64,000 nt of DNA from Listeria monocytogenes. Its GTDB lineage: Bacteria > Bacillota > Bacilli > Lactobacillales > Listeriaceae. The notes under the pieces are model-generated. The model saw nothing but the letters and a program-made list of their open reading frames with translations. It searched no databases and was not told the origin of the DNA. The stretch lies in NCBI RefSeq assembly GCF_900187225.1, contig NZ_LT906436.1, positions 558,001 to 622,000 on the forward strand. The letters run 5' to 3'. Both the position numbers and the translations under genes were made by a program. Below are positions 1-8,369 of this stretch, in pieces (the stretch's first letter is position 1; each line of letters begins with the position of its first letter).

Positions 1-6
1 TACCAT
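1..6 (-). CDS. 5' end of a minus-strand gene leaving the window, probably lacD
   Basis: Only the first two codons (ATG GTA, Met-Val) lie in the window. The start is supported by a good ribosome binding site on the minus strand (AAAGGAG about 11 bases upstream) and by a sigma-B-type promoter further upstream. From memory, the gene left of the class C PBP in L. monocytogenes EGD-e is lmo0539, a LacD-like tagatose-1,6-bisphosphate aldolase that begins Met-Val. The product name rests on synteny alone, because two codons carry no family information. Confidence 0.45.
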
Positions 7-67
7 TTTTATCTAGTCTCCTTTATAGCAATTTGTTGTTGCTTTAATCAATTTATCCTTCCTTATT

Positions 68-93
68 ATACCACTGAATAATTTTTTTAAAAC
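68..93 (-). promoter_or_regulatory. candidate sigma-B promoter of the leftmost minus-strand gene
   Basis: On the minus strand GTTT (93-90) is followed after 16 bases by TGGTAT (73-68), one base from the sigma-B -10 GGGTAT. Spacing is within the usual 13-17. The EGD-e gene in this position is, as I recall, sigma-B dependent. No transcription start can be seen directly. Confidence 0.55.
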
Positions 94-243
94 ATAGGTA
101 TATTTCCGCATTGATTTATCTGAAGTAATAAATTACGATGTATGTGGAGTGTTAGGTATTAATAGAAATTTGGGATAATTTCTACTAATACATTCTCTTT
201 TGGGAAAGTCATTTAACGATAAGACTAGACCAGGAGTGATGAA

Positions 244-1437
244 ATGAATCGACGCGAAAGACGTAAACACAAAAGACGCAAGAACATGATTATCGTGTTG
301 AGTACTGTATTTCTAATGTTTATTGCCACTAGTTGGATGATATACGAATTCAAAAGTAAACAAGAGCAAACAGTATCCGCACCAACTAAGAAGAAAGCAG
401 CAACTGCGACAAACCCATCGGAAAATGCAGCAACTAATGAGCCAGAAGAAACGAAAGAGCCTGAACCAGTAGAAGAAAAGCCAAAGGAAACAATTGTAAA
501 AAATCAAGAAATTGATAACTATTTACAAAAAATTGGTTTTAGTGGTTCGGCACTTGTAGTTCGCGATGGAGAAACTATCATACAAAAAGGGTATATGTAT
601 GCAAATCGTGATGACAAAGTATTGAATACACCAGATACTTTGTTTTATATTGGATCTTCTCAAAAAGCAATCATAGCAACTGCACTTTTACAATTAGAAG
701 AAAAAGGTAAAATAAACACGAATGATCCAATTTCGAAGTATATACCTGATTTTCCTAATGGTAATAAGATTTTAGTGAAGAACTTTATGAATCATACATC
801 TGGTATTGTTGGACGACCAAACTTAACAAGTAATATGACACCGGATCAAATTGTTAAAGCTATTGAGAAGCGGGGAATTAAATCACAACCTGGGAAATGG
901 GATTATATGGATGCTAATTATACTGTAGTGGGTTATCTTGTAGAAAAAATTAGTGGGCAACCTTTAGCCACATATCTTCAAGAAAATATATTTAACCCTG
1001 CAGGAATGAAGCATACAGGATACTATCAAAAAGATGTTGATGGGGGAAAAAACGTATCAACAGGCTATAAAATTGATGAAAATGGAGTCTTTCAAAGTCC
1101 AAAGCTTGCAGACTTAACGAAATTATATGGTGCAGGGGACATTAGTATGTCTACAACGGATATGTATTTGTTTGACAAAGCATTGATGGATAAAAAATTG
1201 ATTTCTGAAGCAAGTTTGAAGAAAATGTTCACAAAAGGAAGCAAATCAACTTATGGAATGGGATTCTATGTGGATCCAGGGAGTTATAATAGTCACGGAG
1301 TTGTGACCGGATGGGACGTGTCTAATAGCTTTAGCCATACCGGAAGAACTTACGTTATATTATTCTCCAACGTCCAAAACTACATTGCTTCATTCGGAAA
1401 AGTGAATAATGATATTTATGGTTTCTTAAATAAATAA
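244..1437 (+). CDS. class C (beta-lactamase-fold) penicillin-binding protein
   Basis: A membrane-anchored serine hydrolase of the beta-lactamase/FmtA-like family, acting outside the membrane on peptidoglycan stems or wall polymers. Residues 1-14 are basic, 15-35 form an uncleaved N-terminal anchor, and 45-88 are a Thr/Ala/Glu/Pro-rich spacer. The catalytic domain covers about 90-397. SxxK is Ser138-Ser-Gln-Lys141 and the KTG-equivalent is His365-Thr-Gly. The YxN position reads Tyr221-Met-Asp, so the usual Asn is Asp. The start follows AGGAG at 231-235. The gene is monocistronic and ends in a bidirectional terminator. I believe its EGD-e counterpart is lmo0540, described as a low-molecular-mass PBP. 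Substrate is not visible from sequence. Confidence 0.88.
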   Translation: MNRRERRKHKRRKNMIIVLSTVFLMFIATSWMIYEFKSKQEQTVSAPTKKKAATATNPSENAATNEPEETKEPEPVEEKPKETIVKNQEIDNYLQKIGFSGSALVVRDGETIIQKGYMYANRDDKVLNTPDTLFYIGSSQKAIIATALLQLEEKGKINTNDPISKYIPDFPNGNKILVKNFMNHTSGIVGRPNLTSNMTPDQIVKAIEKRGIKSQPGKWDYMDANYTVVGYLVEKISGQPLATYLQENIFNPAGMKHTGYYQKDVDGGKNVSTGYKIDENGVFQSPKLADLTKLYGAGDISMSTTDMYLFDKALMDKKLISEASLKKMFTKGSKSTYGMGFYVDPGSYNSHGVVTGWDVSNSFSHTGRTYVILFSNVQNYIASFGKVNNDIYGFLNK

Positions 1438-1440
1438 TAA

Positions 1441-1475
1441 AAAACTCGATTCTGTTTGTAGAATCGAGTTTTTTT
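1441..1475. terminator. bidirectional intrinsic terminator
   Basis: Perfect 13-bp stem (1441-1453 with 1460-1472), a 6-base loop and T/A tracts on both sides, between two convergent genes. Confidence 0.9.
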
Positions 1476-1476
1476 A

Positions 1477-2397
1477 TTATTTACCAGTAATTTGTTTTAC
1501 AGCATCTTCCATTTGATAAAGTTGAGCAGCGGCACTGTAGTCGCTCCATTTAGTATTATCCACTTTATACACTTGGTTTTTCTTCACGGCTGGAATATCT
1601 TTCCAAACACCTTTTAGCATTTCATCCACAGAATCCGTGTTGCCATCAGCTGGCATTAAGATGAAGAGACGATCTGCTCCAGCTGCATATTCAGGAATTG
1701 CTTCACTAGAAATAGCTTTTGTTTCTTTGTTTGCTTTAGCAGCGTCTGTTGGTGTGAAACCCGCGCCGGAGTATAAGCCGTCAAAGACTTTTGCATCGTG
1801 CACATAGATTTCTTTACCATAAAATTGAATTACTGCAGCTTTTTCGTTCGCAACACCAGCATTTTTGAGTGTTGCTTTTGCTTCTTTGGAGCTTGCCGCG
1901 TAATCTTTGTCCCATTTTTCTTTCTCTGCTTTTTTATTTAAGAGATTAGCAATGTTAGAAAGTTGTTTGTCCGGAGTATCACCAAAATGCGTGATATAAA
2001 CAGGAGCCACTTTTTCCAAATTCTCTAAAAGATCTTTTTGGTAATCACTAATAATAATTAAGTCTGGTTTTAAATTAGCGATTTTTTCAATACTAGGTTT
2101 GTCATTACCAACACTTTCTGTCCCTTTTGTTGCATCAGGGTATGTAGTGATGTAATAATCAGTTGTACCAACAGGTTTAACGCCAAGAATTTCCATTTCG
2201 CTTACGTTTTGAAGTGCGACAATTCTTTTCGGCGTTGTTGGAACTTCTACTTTGCGGTCCGTTGTATCAGTGACCGTTTTTGTTGCGGATTCCTTTTCTT
2301 TGCTTGAGTCTTTATCCGAAGAACTGCCACAAGCGGTTAATACTACTGCTAAAAGCACAGTCATCAAAATAGCAGCCCATTTATGCTTTTGGTGCAT
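1477..2397 (-). CDS. iron-siderophore-type ABC transporter substrate-binding lipoprotein
   Basis: A 306-residue extracellular solute-binding protein of the FhuD/FecB (BtuF-like) fold. A lysine-bearing n-region, a hydrophobic stretch and the lipobox Leu-Thr-Ala-Cys (Cys23) mark it as a lipoprotein. A charged Ser/Lys/Glu linker to about residue 45 precedes the periplasmic-binding domain with the typical opening KRIVALQNVSEMEILG. No permease or ATPase is adjacent, so it is an orphan binding protein that must share a transporter encoded elsewhere. A near-consensus Fur box 20 bases upstream of the start indicates iron repression and supports an iron(III) complex as ligand. The exact siderophore cannot be read from sequence. 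Synteny suggests lmo0541. Confidence 0.9.
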   Translation of the reverse strand: MHQKHKWAAILMTVLLAVVLTACGSSSDKDSSKEKESATKTVTDTTDRKVEVPTTPKRIVALQNVSEMEILGVKPVGTTDYYITTYPDATKGTESVGNDKPSIEKIANLKPDLIIISDYQKDLLENLEKVAPVYITHFGDTPDKQLSNIANLLNKKAEKEKWDKDYAASSKEAKATLKNAGVANEKAAVIQFYGKEIYVHDAKVFDGLYSGAGFTPTDAAKANKETKAISSEAIPEYAAGADRLFILMPADGNTDSVDEMLKGVWKDIPAVKKNQVYKVDNTKWSDYSAAAQLYQMEDAVKQITGK

Positions 2398-2417
2398 TGT
2401 GTATTTCCTCCCTAATT

Positions 2418-2436
2418 GAAAATGATTTTCATTATC
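2418..2436. promoter_or_regulatory. Fur box
   Basis: GAAAATGATTTTCATTATC matches the 19-bp Fur consensus GATAATGATAATCATTATC at 16 positions. It sits directly upstream of the siderophore-binding lipoprotein gene, where Fur-Fe2+ would repress it. Confidence 0.9.
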
Positions 2437-2507
2437 GTTACAAAAGTAATTATATCGAAAACAGGGAGGATTGACAAGGTGAAATATAACACAAAAAATT
2501 TTTATGT

Positions 2508-2858
2508 TTAAAATTGAATACTATCGCCAACCGTAATTGTTGGAAAAACTTCTGGAGAAACAACAATAGCTCCCGGTAAAACTTCATTTTGTCCTGAGCG
2601 GAAATAAACGGAAATATGACCAAGTTCTTCGAGGTTTTTGTTTGCGTCTGTGCCGACTTCTTCTATTGTATACACTTGTTCGCCAATTAGTAATGTGTTC
2701 CCTTTAGTAAGGGCGTTATTCGGTGCATCTTGGAATTCGTGAATAACCGATATTTCACGTAATTCATTAGTAGCTGTTGGTCCGAATAAAATAACAATTT
2801 TTTCTTCTTCAAAAGCGGGGACAAGTGGCCCGATTTCCATAATTTTACTTATAGTCAT
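2508..2858 (-). CDS. srlB: PTS glucitol/sorbitol-type EIIA component
   Basis: A 116-residue cytoplasmic phosphocarrier of the glucitol (Gut) PTS family that passes phosphate from HPr to EIIB. The conserved histidine is His40 in the segment ELREISVIHEF. It is the last gene of the minus-strand PTS operon (dehydrogenase, gutM, IIC, IIBC, IIA), 18 bases after the IIBC gene. No strong hairpin was seen immediately after its stop, so the operon 3' end is unclear. The real substrate may be sorbitol or another polyol. Confidence 0.9.
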   Translation of the reverse strand: MTISKIMEIGPLVPAFEEEKIVILFGPTATNELREISVIHEFQDAPNNALTKGNTLLIGEQVYTIEEVGTDANKNLEELGHISVYFRSGQNEVLPGAIVVSPEVFPTITVGDSIQF

Positions 2859-2876
2859 AGCAAATTCCTCCTAAAA

Positions 2877-3863
2877 TTAATACATACCGATACTGAATAC
2901 CCATGCGATAACAACGGCAAGGACACCAGTAATCATCCGGCTATAAAGAATGGCTGGAACGCCGAACTGAACCGTTTTTGGCTTAGCTTCTGCAAGAGAA
3001 AGTCCTACGGGGATAAAGTCACAACCAGCTTGAGCATTAATCGCAAATAGTGCTGGTAGGGCGTAAGTAACTGGAATCGCACCAATCGCAATTTGGGATC
3101 CGATTAAAACACCAATTACTTGAGCGATAACCGCCCCAGGTCCAAGAATCGGTGAAAGAAAAGGCAAACTACAAATAAACGCAATTAGTAACATTCCCCA
3201 CAGTGATCCAGCAAGTGGAGAGAGTGTATTCGCAATTAATTTCCCAATCCCAGTGTAATTAATAATACCGATAATCATACTAATAAAAGCCATAAACGGA
3301 ATAATGTTTTTAATGAGCATATCAACGGAATCACGCCCGGCTTGATAGAAAACGCCCATTGCCTTCCCGATACCGCGTGAAAATTTTACGAGAAAGCCTT
3401 CTTTTAATTCGCTTGCTTCTTTTTGGTCTTCTTTAATTTTGGCATAATCTTCTTTGAATTTCTCTCTGTCAAATGGTTTACCAGGCTCAGCGCTTATATC
3501 TCGAACTTCAATATCTTCAGGTTTGACGCCAGAAACAAAAATATCTTCTGTAATATGTTTTGCGAGTGGGCCTGATGGAGAAGAAGGAAGAACATCGACT
3601 GTTGGAATACGTTTCATCGGATAAACTCCAATTCGAGCAGTGCCACCACAATCAATAACAACACACATCATTTCTTCTTCAGGAATTGAATTTTTAAAGC
3701 CATCCACGGCTTCAGCTCCAGATAATTCAGCAATTCTCAGTGCTACGGGATGAATACCACCACCAGTAATAGAAACAACTTTTGTTCTCGGTTCGCTCGG
3801 AGTGATATCTAGTCCAACTCCCCAACCACCTTGACCTTTATTCACATGAATTGATTGATACAT
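2877..3863 (-). CDS. srlE: PTS glucitol/sorbitol-type EIIBC component
   Basis: A 328-residue EIIBC subunit. The N-terminal EIIB domain (1 to about 160) carries the phosphorylatable cysteine Cys72 in the motif [12 protein letters not shown]. After a charged linker (about 135-165) come the membrane segments of the C-terminal half (about 175-328). It forms the transporter with the separate IIC and IIA proteins of the same operon. It lies 20 bases downstream of the IIC gene. Length and split architecture match the SrlE family. Confidence 0.92.
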   Translation of the reverse strand: MYQSIHVNKGQGGWGVGLDITPSEPRTKVVSITGGGIHPVALRIAELSGAEAVDGFKNSIPEEEMMCVVIDCGGTARIGVYPMKRIPTVDVLPSSPSGPLAKHITEDIFVSGVKPEDIEVRDISAEPGKPFDREKFKEDYAKIKEDQKEASELKEGFLVKFSRGIGKAMGVFYQAGRDSVDMLIKNIIPFMAFISMIIGIINYTGIGKLIANTLSPLAGSLWGMLLIAFICSLPFLSPILGPGAVIAQVIGVLIGSQIAIGAIPVTYALPALFAINAQAGCDFIPVGLSLAEAKPKTVQFGVPAILYSRMITGVLAVVIAWVFSIGMY

Positions 3864-3883
3864 TTCATTTGCCTCCTTCTATT

Positions 3884-4405
3884 TCAGACTTTTTCTTTTC
3901 GCATTAAGAATTTCGTAATTGTTTCTGTAATCACACCACGCATTAATATAACCACGATGCCAGCTAGGAAGTAACGAACTGCAAGGCTTGACATACTATA
4001 TCCAGCTTCAACCACACCATTAGCAATGCCTAGATAAACAAATAATTCACCAGCATTCGCATACGGAAATAATCCTGTGACTGGATGCAAAAACGATACA
4101 ACGGAGTCATAAAAAGCTGGTTTCTGATGCTCTTTAACAAAACGACCGAATGTATAAGCCATTGGATTTGTTAGCATCAGTACGGATAAAACGGGCATTA
4201 AGGTATAACGCAAAATCATGTTCTTGGCTGAAAATTGGATTGCTCGGTTGACTCGTTCCTCCCCGATAAAGGCGATAATCGAGTAAGTAAAAGTTAAAAG
4301 GACAATTAAAAGAGGGACAATTCCTGTCATAAAACTCACAAACTGTTTGCCGCCAGCCTCAAATAGGCCGATAAAGTTTGTTCCAAACCATTCAATATAA
4401 TTCAC
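3884..4405 (-). CDS. srlA: PTS glucitol/sorbitol-type EIIC component
   Basis: A 173-residue integral membrane protein of the SrlA/GutA IIC family with about four hydrophobic segments (around 10-30, 30-48, 65-85 and 140-160). With SrlE it forms the translocation channel. The family signature of residues 1-16 (NYIEWFGTNFIGLFE) is clear. It is the third gene of the operon, 24 bases after gutM. Confidence 0.92.
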   Translation of the reverse strand: MNYIEWFGTNFIGLFEAGGKQFVSFMTGIVPLLIVLLTFTYSIIAFIGEERVNRAIQFSAKNMILRYTLMPVLSVLMLTNPMAYTFGRFVKEHQKPAFYDSVVSFLHPVTGLFPYANAGELFVYLGIANGVVEAGYSMSSLAVRYFLAGIVVILMRGVITETITKFLMRKEKV

Positions 4406-4429
4406 TAGGAAACACTCCTTTTTAGTTAT

Positions 4430-4810
4430 TTAAAGCGCTTTCATACAACTGTTGACTGTTTTTATAATTGCTTTTTCTTGAATTGTATTCTTATTTTTAC
4501 TGCTAAGTTCCGTTAATATTTCGGATAATTCTTTATGATGGTAGTTGGTGAAAGTCTTGAACTGGGCGAAAACTGTCTTTCCGGTTAAAATTTGGCATTC
4601 ATGAACAATATGGTTTTCATTTACAACTATGATGGCTACAGCACTCGTGCGAAATTTTAGTCGTTCCATTTCAGAATAAAGATGATAACCGATTTTCCCA
4701 GCATATTTATTCGCAACTTTGTTCATATGATGTTGATAATACTTGACTTGGAAAAAGCCAAGACATGTCTGAGCAATGAAAATGAGGGAAGCAATAAGGA
4801 CAATATTCAT
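4430..4810 (-). CDS. gutM: GutM-family glucitol operon activator-like protein
   Basis: A 126-residue protein with one N-terminal membrane segment (residues 3-20) followed by a soluble part. GutM activates the gut operon in E. coli, and homologues sit inside most glucitol-type PTS operons. Here it is the second gene, between the dehydrogenase and EIIC. Its function in Firmicutes is poorly defined, so the regulatory role is inferred from family and context. Confidence 0.82.
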   Translation of the reverse strand: MNIVLIASLIFIAQTCLGFFQVKYYQHHMNKVANKYAGKIGYHLYSEMERLKFRTSAVAIIVVNENHIVHECQILTGKTVFAQFKTFTNYHHKELSEILTELSSKNKNTIQEKAIIKTVNSCMKAL

Positions 4811-4864
4811 TTACTTTTCCTCCTTAGAGGGTGGGAAGACGAATCACTTCCCACCAAGTTGAAT

Positions 4865-6115
4865 TTATTTACTAAATGTTTCATCCTGCAGTTTTCTAAG
4901 TTTCCAAACAGTAGTGGATTCATCTAATGAAACGTCTTCGTCATTAATAAATGTGCCAGCTTTGATATTTCTGCGGGCTACTACCTCACCGCTAATCAAG
5001 CCGATTGGAATATGACCATTCGTTGCCATATCGACGTGAGTTTCAAGTACACCGCGTACACAGAAACCGCCAATGCCATCTAATTTTTCACCTGTAGCTA
5101 TGTCTTTTTTAGCAACTGCAACCGTTTCGGAAACTGGTGCGCCCATTGGAACAATAGCGTGATCGTGGTTCAACACAGCTTTTGCAATGGTTAGAGGTGT
5201 TTCAAGGCTTGCTAAGTGATAAGGACGATAAAGGATGTGATGATCGCGGTCGCCTTTTTTCATGAGGTAGCTAAGTTCGTGACTAACGCCTTCATTTTGT
5301 CCTTTGACGATAACGAATACGCCAGGTGCCAAACCGTCTACATATTCTACAACGCCAAATTTGTTTAAAATACCACCTTGGTCTTTTAAGTCTAGGTCTT
5401 TGATGACAGAATCAACATCACCAGAAATACCATGCATTCCAACAACGTCTGGTACATAGCCAATAGCATTAGAAAGTAAGTTCATTTCTGCCATTGTTTT
5501 AGTTCCATCTTGGAAAGCTGCTAGCATGTGAGACGCCATGTTTTTCCCGTCGGCTTCCACTTGGCAACTATCAGGGTTAGCGCTGATTTTAAGTTTATTA
5601 TTTTTTCCTTTACCAGCGACAAGGACTTCCATACCCATTGATTTGGAAAATTCGTAAAGTTCAGTTATTGCAGCGGGTTCGTCGCCATCGGAGCCAGTAT
5701 ATACGAGGCCAGCGCTGTCATATAATTTTTTCATTAACGGTCCGATAGTAATATCAATTTCTACATTAAGTAAAACGAGTTGTTTTTTAGCAAGTAAAGT
5801 TTCTAAGGAAATTTTTGCGCCGACTTCTGGAACACCAGTAGCATCGACAACCACTTCTACAAGATCAGAATGAATAATTTCTTTAAAGTCATTAGATAAT
5901 AGAATTTTTTCTTTTTTTGTAGCGGTGGCATTGTAAGCATCTGCGGCTTTTTGTGCTGCTTCTACATGAATATCGCTAATACCAACGACACTCATACCTG
6001 GAATTGCGGCGATTTGCGAAATCATACCGAACCCCATTTGACCAGCGCCGATAACACCAACGCGAATCGGATTATTTTCGTTCTCACGAGCAAGTAACTG
6101 TCTATATAAAGTCAT
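4865..6115 (-). CDS. homoserine dehydrogenase-like oxidoreductase with SAF domain (polyol PTS operon)
   Basis: A 416-residue protein. The Rossmann fold near the N-terminus shows Gly23-x-Gly25-xx-Gly28 (VGVIGAGQMG). The middle resembles the homoserine dehydrogenase-like family COG4091, and residues from about 345 form a SAF domain (ISGEVVARRNIKAGTFI). It is the first gene of the glucitol-type PTS operon, so it probably oxidises or rearranges the incoming polyol phosphate. It is not the usual SrlD short-chain sorbitol-6-phosphate dehydrogenase, so the PTS substrate may not be sorbitol. Expression is likely controlled by the promoter, palindrome and cre site upstream. Confidence 0.85.
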   Translation of the reverse strand: MTLYRQLLARENENNPIRVGVIGAGQMGFGMISQIAAIPGMSVVGISDIHVEAAQKAADAYNATATKKEKILLSNDFKEIIHSDLVEVVVDATGVPEVGAKISLETLLAKKQLVLLNVEIDITIGPLMKKLYDSAGLVYTGSDGDEPAAITELYEFSKSMGMEVLVAGKGKNNKLKISANPDSCQVEADGKNMASHMLAAFQDGTKTMAEMNLLSNAIGYVPDVVGMHGISGDVDSVIKDLDLKDQGGILNKFGVVEYVDGLAPGVFVIVKGQNEGVSHELSYLMKKGDRDHHILYRPYHLASLETPLTIAKAVLNHDHAIVPMGAPVSETVAVAKKDIATGEKLDGIGGFCVRGVLETHVDMATNGHIPIGLISGEVVARRNIKAGTFINDEDVSLDESTTVWKLRKLQDETFSK

Positions 6116-6129
6116 TTCAAGTTCCTCCT

Positions 6130-6144
6130 AGTAATCGTTTTCAT
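6130..6144. promoter_or_regulatory. cre site (CcpA) in the PTS operon leader
   Basis: The minus strand reads ATGAAAACGATTACT, an exact match to the degenerate cre consensus WTGNAANCGNWNNCW. It lies between promoter and ribosome binding site of the PTS operon, where CcpA could block elongation when glucose is present. Confidence 0.7.
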
Positions 6145-6199
6145 TTATTAAAACAAAACTCCGGATAAAGCTATTTTATCCTAATAAATGAATTTTGTA

Positions 6200-6226
6200 A
6201 CATTTGTCACCATTAGTGACAAATGT
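6200..6226. promoter_or_regulatory. palindromic operator of the PTS operon
   Basis: Perfect 11-bp inverted repeat (ACATTTGTCAC, 5-base spacer, GTGACAAATGT) about 10-36 bases downstream of the predicted transcription start. A related half site TCACAAAT is at 6233-6240, and TGTCACAAATGT at 7366-7377 lies before the adjacent regulator gene. The SorC-family regulator is the obvious candidate binder. Confidence 0.75.
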
Positions 6227-6242
6227 CGTATTTCACAAATTA

Positions 6243-6271
6243 AATATAACACTTTAACATTTTTTCGTCAA
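6243..6271 (-). promoter_or_regulatory. promoter of the PTS operon
   Basis: On the minus strand TTGACG (6271-6266), 17 bases, TATATT (6248-6243). Good sigma-A elements upstream of the operator and cre site. Confidence 0.7.
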
Positions 6272-6307
6272 TGAAATATTAGCTTTTTTTATTTTTCGAG
6301 AAATAAA

Positions 6308-6339
6308 AAAAGCTCATTCCTTTGCGGGAGAGAGCTTTT
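6308..6339 (-). terminator. intrinsic terminator of the SorC-type regulator gene
   Basis: An 8-bp stem AAAAGCTC/GAGCTTTT read on the minus strand runs into TTTTTT. It separates the regulator gene from the PTS operon. Confidence 0.75.
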
Positions 6340-6372
6340 GGGGGTTTTGTATTTTATAGTAAGGATTATTTT

Positions 6373-7320
6373 TTAGTCGTTTTTTTGAAGAATGTATTCG
6401 GCCATTCTATCAGTAATCACAATCACATCTATCAATCCGGCATTAAGAGCTGCCACTAATGCTTCTTTTTTTTGTAATCCGTTTGCAAGTGCGACGACGG
6501 TTGGGATGTTCTTCAACTCCTCTAGACTAAGACCGATGACATGGGTGTTAATCTCAGTTTTTGCTTCTTTTCCGTCTGCTGTGAAAAAGCGTGAATTAAT
6601 ATCACCGACAACATCTTTATAGCGTAGTTCTTCAATATCTTCAGAATTAATATAGCCGATTTCTTCCATTGTGCTGTGATTATAAGGGCTCGATACACCG
6701 ACAATAGCCATATCAACCGTTTTTCCTTCTTCTAATACTTCGCTAATATATTTGTTTTTGGATAAATCGGTTTTCATTTCCGTATCTTCAACGAGCGCAG
6801 GCGCATATAAATATTTGGAGTGGCATTTCATTTTTTTCTTTAAATCATAACAAATTTGGTTGGAGTGCAGATCAATATCACTCGATCCCATTCCACCTAT
6901 AAGCGGAATAATTGTTAAGTCTTTATGCGGGATGAATGGGAATTCATTAGCAAATTTGCGAATTGTTTTCCCCCATGAAATCCCGAGAGTTTTTACTTTA
7001 GCAATCCTTTTACTCAGTGTGTAGGCAGCTTCTTTAGCAAGGAAATTCAGTGCTTCTTCCTCAGACATATCGTGCGTTGCAACGACAATCGCTTCCTCTA
7101 GACCAAACTTTTCTTCTAATTTTTGTTCTAAATCTACCGTGTAGTAAGTTTCGTCTTTAATGAAGATTTCCACAATACCTAAGTCTTTTGCACGTTGTAA
7201 AGTTTTAGAAATAATGGATCTAGATATCCCGATTTTTTTGGCTATTTGTGCTTGGGTCCAGCCGTAGTGATAGTACCATGTAGCGATTTTCACCATATCT
7301 CTTTTTTCTTCCCATTTCAT
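6373..7320 (-). CDS. SorC/DeoR-type sugar-responsive transcriptional regulator
   Basis: A 315-residue regulator with an N-terminal helix-turn-helix (WTQAQIAKKIGISRSIISKTLQRA) and the C-terminal effector domain of the SorC family, related to sugar-phosphate isomerases, which binds phosphorylated sugars. The open frame allows an ATG 15 bases further upstream, but GGAGG lies within that codon stretch and is correctly placed for the ATG at 7320. It is expressed separately from the downstream PTS operon but lies directly before it. Related TGTCAC/GTGACA half sites near both promoters suggest that it controls the operon and itself. Synteny suggests lmo0547. Confidence 0.85.
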   Translation of the reverse strand: MKWEEKRDMVKIATWYYHYGWTQAQIAKKIGISRSIISKTLQRAKDLGIVEIFIKDETYYTVDLEQKLEEKFGLEEAIVVATHDMSEEEALNFLAKEAAYTLSKRIAKVKTLGISWGKTIRKFANEFPFIPHKDLTIIPLIGGMGSSDIDLHSNQICYDLKKKMKCHSKYLYAPALVEDTEMKTDLSKNKYISEVLEEGKTVDMAIVGVSSPYNHSTMEEIGYINSEDIEELRYKDVVGDINSRFFTADGKEAKTEINTHVIGLSLEELKNIPTVVALANGLQKKEALVAALNAGLIDVIVITDRMAEYILQKND

Positions 7321-7365
7321 TCTACTTACCTCCATTTACATCATAATGGAACAAAAGTTATATGC

Positions 7366-7377
7366 TGTCACAAATGT
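7366..7377. promoter_or_regulatory. possible operator half site before the SorC-type regulator
   Basis: TGTCACAAATGT resembles one arm of the 6200-6226 palindrome and lies in the upstream region of the regulator. A further TTTGTGACAAA is at 7489-7499. Autoregulation is inferred. Confidence 0.4.
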
Positions 7378-7686
7378 TTTATGCTAATAGTATCATACAA
7401 TTTGCTTTATGAAAAGTTAGGGTAGATAGGAGCATCGTTTTTGCCGGAAAAGGAGTAATTTTGAAATGGCTAGTGTGCATACTATTTATTTGTGACAAAA
7501 AAACAAACAAATTTTATTCTTATTTACGAGGAATTCACCAAACTTTTTTAGAATTATTCTAGAAGAAATATTATTATTCCATCTCTATGGAGAAAATCTG
7601 CCAAGCCGCACATGGTAACATAAGTTGAGTTCTCGCCCAACTTATATATCGCTTACTAAATTATTTTAGAAAAGGAGTGGGCTATA
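7378..7686. other. AT-rich intergenic region before WxL locus A
   Basis: No coding potential was seen. It holds TTTGTGACAAA (7489-7499), a dyad TAGAAT-T-ATTCTA (7549-7561), and an 8-bp inverted repeat ATAAGTTG/CAACTTAT (7620-7627 with 7638-7645) that would form a hairpin in the leader of the Crp-type regulator mRNA. No consensus promoter was recognised with confidence. Confidence 0.5.
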
Positions 7687-8352
7687 GTGGAAAAGTTATT
7701 TACATATAAAGAGTTTGTTGACATGATGCAAAAATATGGGATTAGACACACGAAACGCAAGCTAAGACGTGGCGAAAATTTAATGGAGAACGCTTCTAAA
7801 TTTAGTAATGTTGTTTTACTAATAAATGGTTATATAAGCAGTTATACATATGAATCTCCAGAAAAACTCTTATCTATATTTGAACCAGGTATTTTTCTAC
7901 GTTATTCCATTTTAGAAGATCAGCCAGAGTTTGTGACAAATATTGCTCTCTCAGATAACTGTGAAGTATACGAATATAAAAAAGAAGATATTGAATATGC
8001 ATTAACATTATTTCCCGAAAATTTTGGTTTTCAATATTTCTTTCTAAAGAGAATCGGGCGGCATTTATATTATCGAGCATTACTTAACGGCAAAGAGCAT
8101 AAAGAAAAACTATATTATGCCATGAAATATTTGGGAGAACTCATTGGTAAAACGGATGAAAACGGAAATGTTTCGTTGCCACCAGAAGTGACATTGAAAG
8201 TCTTAATTGAATACAGTACTTTATCCAAAGCAGCTTTTTATAGACAACGAATTCGCTTATTGGAGCAAGAAATTTTAAAACCGCATGAAAATACTTTTAT
8301 TGTTCAAAAAAAAGTAGCAAGTCATTATGAAAACCAGCTAACTAGCATTTAA
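7687..8352 (+). CDS. Crp/Fnr-family transcriptional regulator of WxL locus A
   Basis: A 221-residue regulator with an N-terminal cyclic-nucleotide-binding-like beta-roll (about 20-120), a dimer helix and a C-terminal winged helix-turn-helix (about 165-205, VTLKVLIEYSTLSKAAFYRQRIRLLEQ). It belongs to the group of Crp-like proteins, including PrfA, that are common in Listeria. It starts at GTG with AAAGGAG nine bases upstream. It lies 17 bases before the LRR-WxL gene on the same strand, so it is probably co-transcribed with and controls this surface locus. Ligand unknown. Confidence 0.8.
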   Translation: MEKLFTYKEFVDMMQKYGIRHTKRKLRRGENLMENASKFSNVVLLINGYISSYTYESPEKLLSIFEPGIFLRYSILEDQPEFVTNIALSDNCEVYEYKKEDIEYALTLFPENFGFQYFFLKRIGRHLYYRALLNGKEHKEKLYYAMKYLGELIGKTDENGNVSLPPEVTLKVLIEYSTLSKAAFYRQRIRLLEQEILKPHENTFIVQKKVASHYENQLTSI

Positions 8353-8369
8353 AAGGAGACATAAAAATA

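Noticed and set aside
4428-4442. cre-like sequence around AAAGCGCTTTCA
   Set aside because: It matches the cre consensus with one mismatch but lies at the 3' end of gutM, away from any promoter. The exact match at 6130-6144 is better placed.
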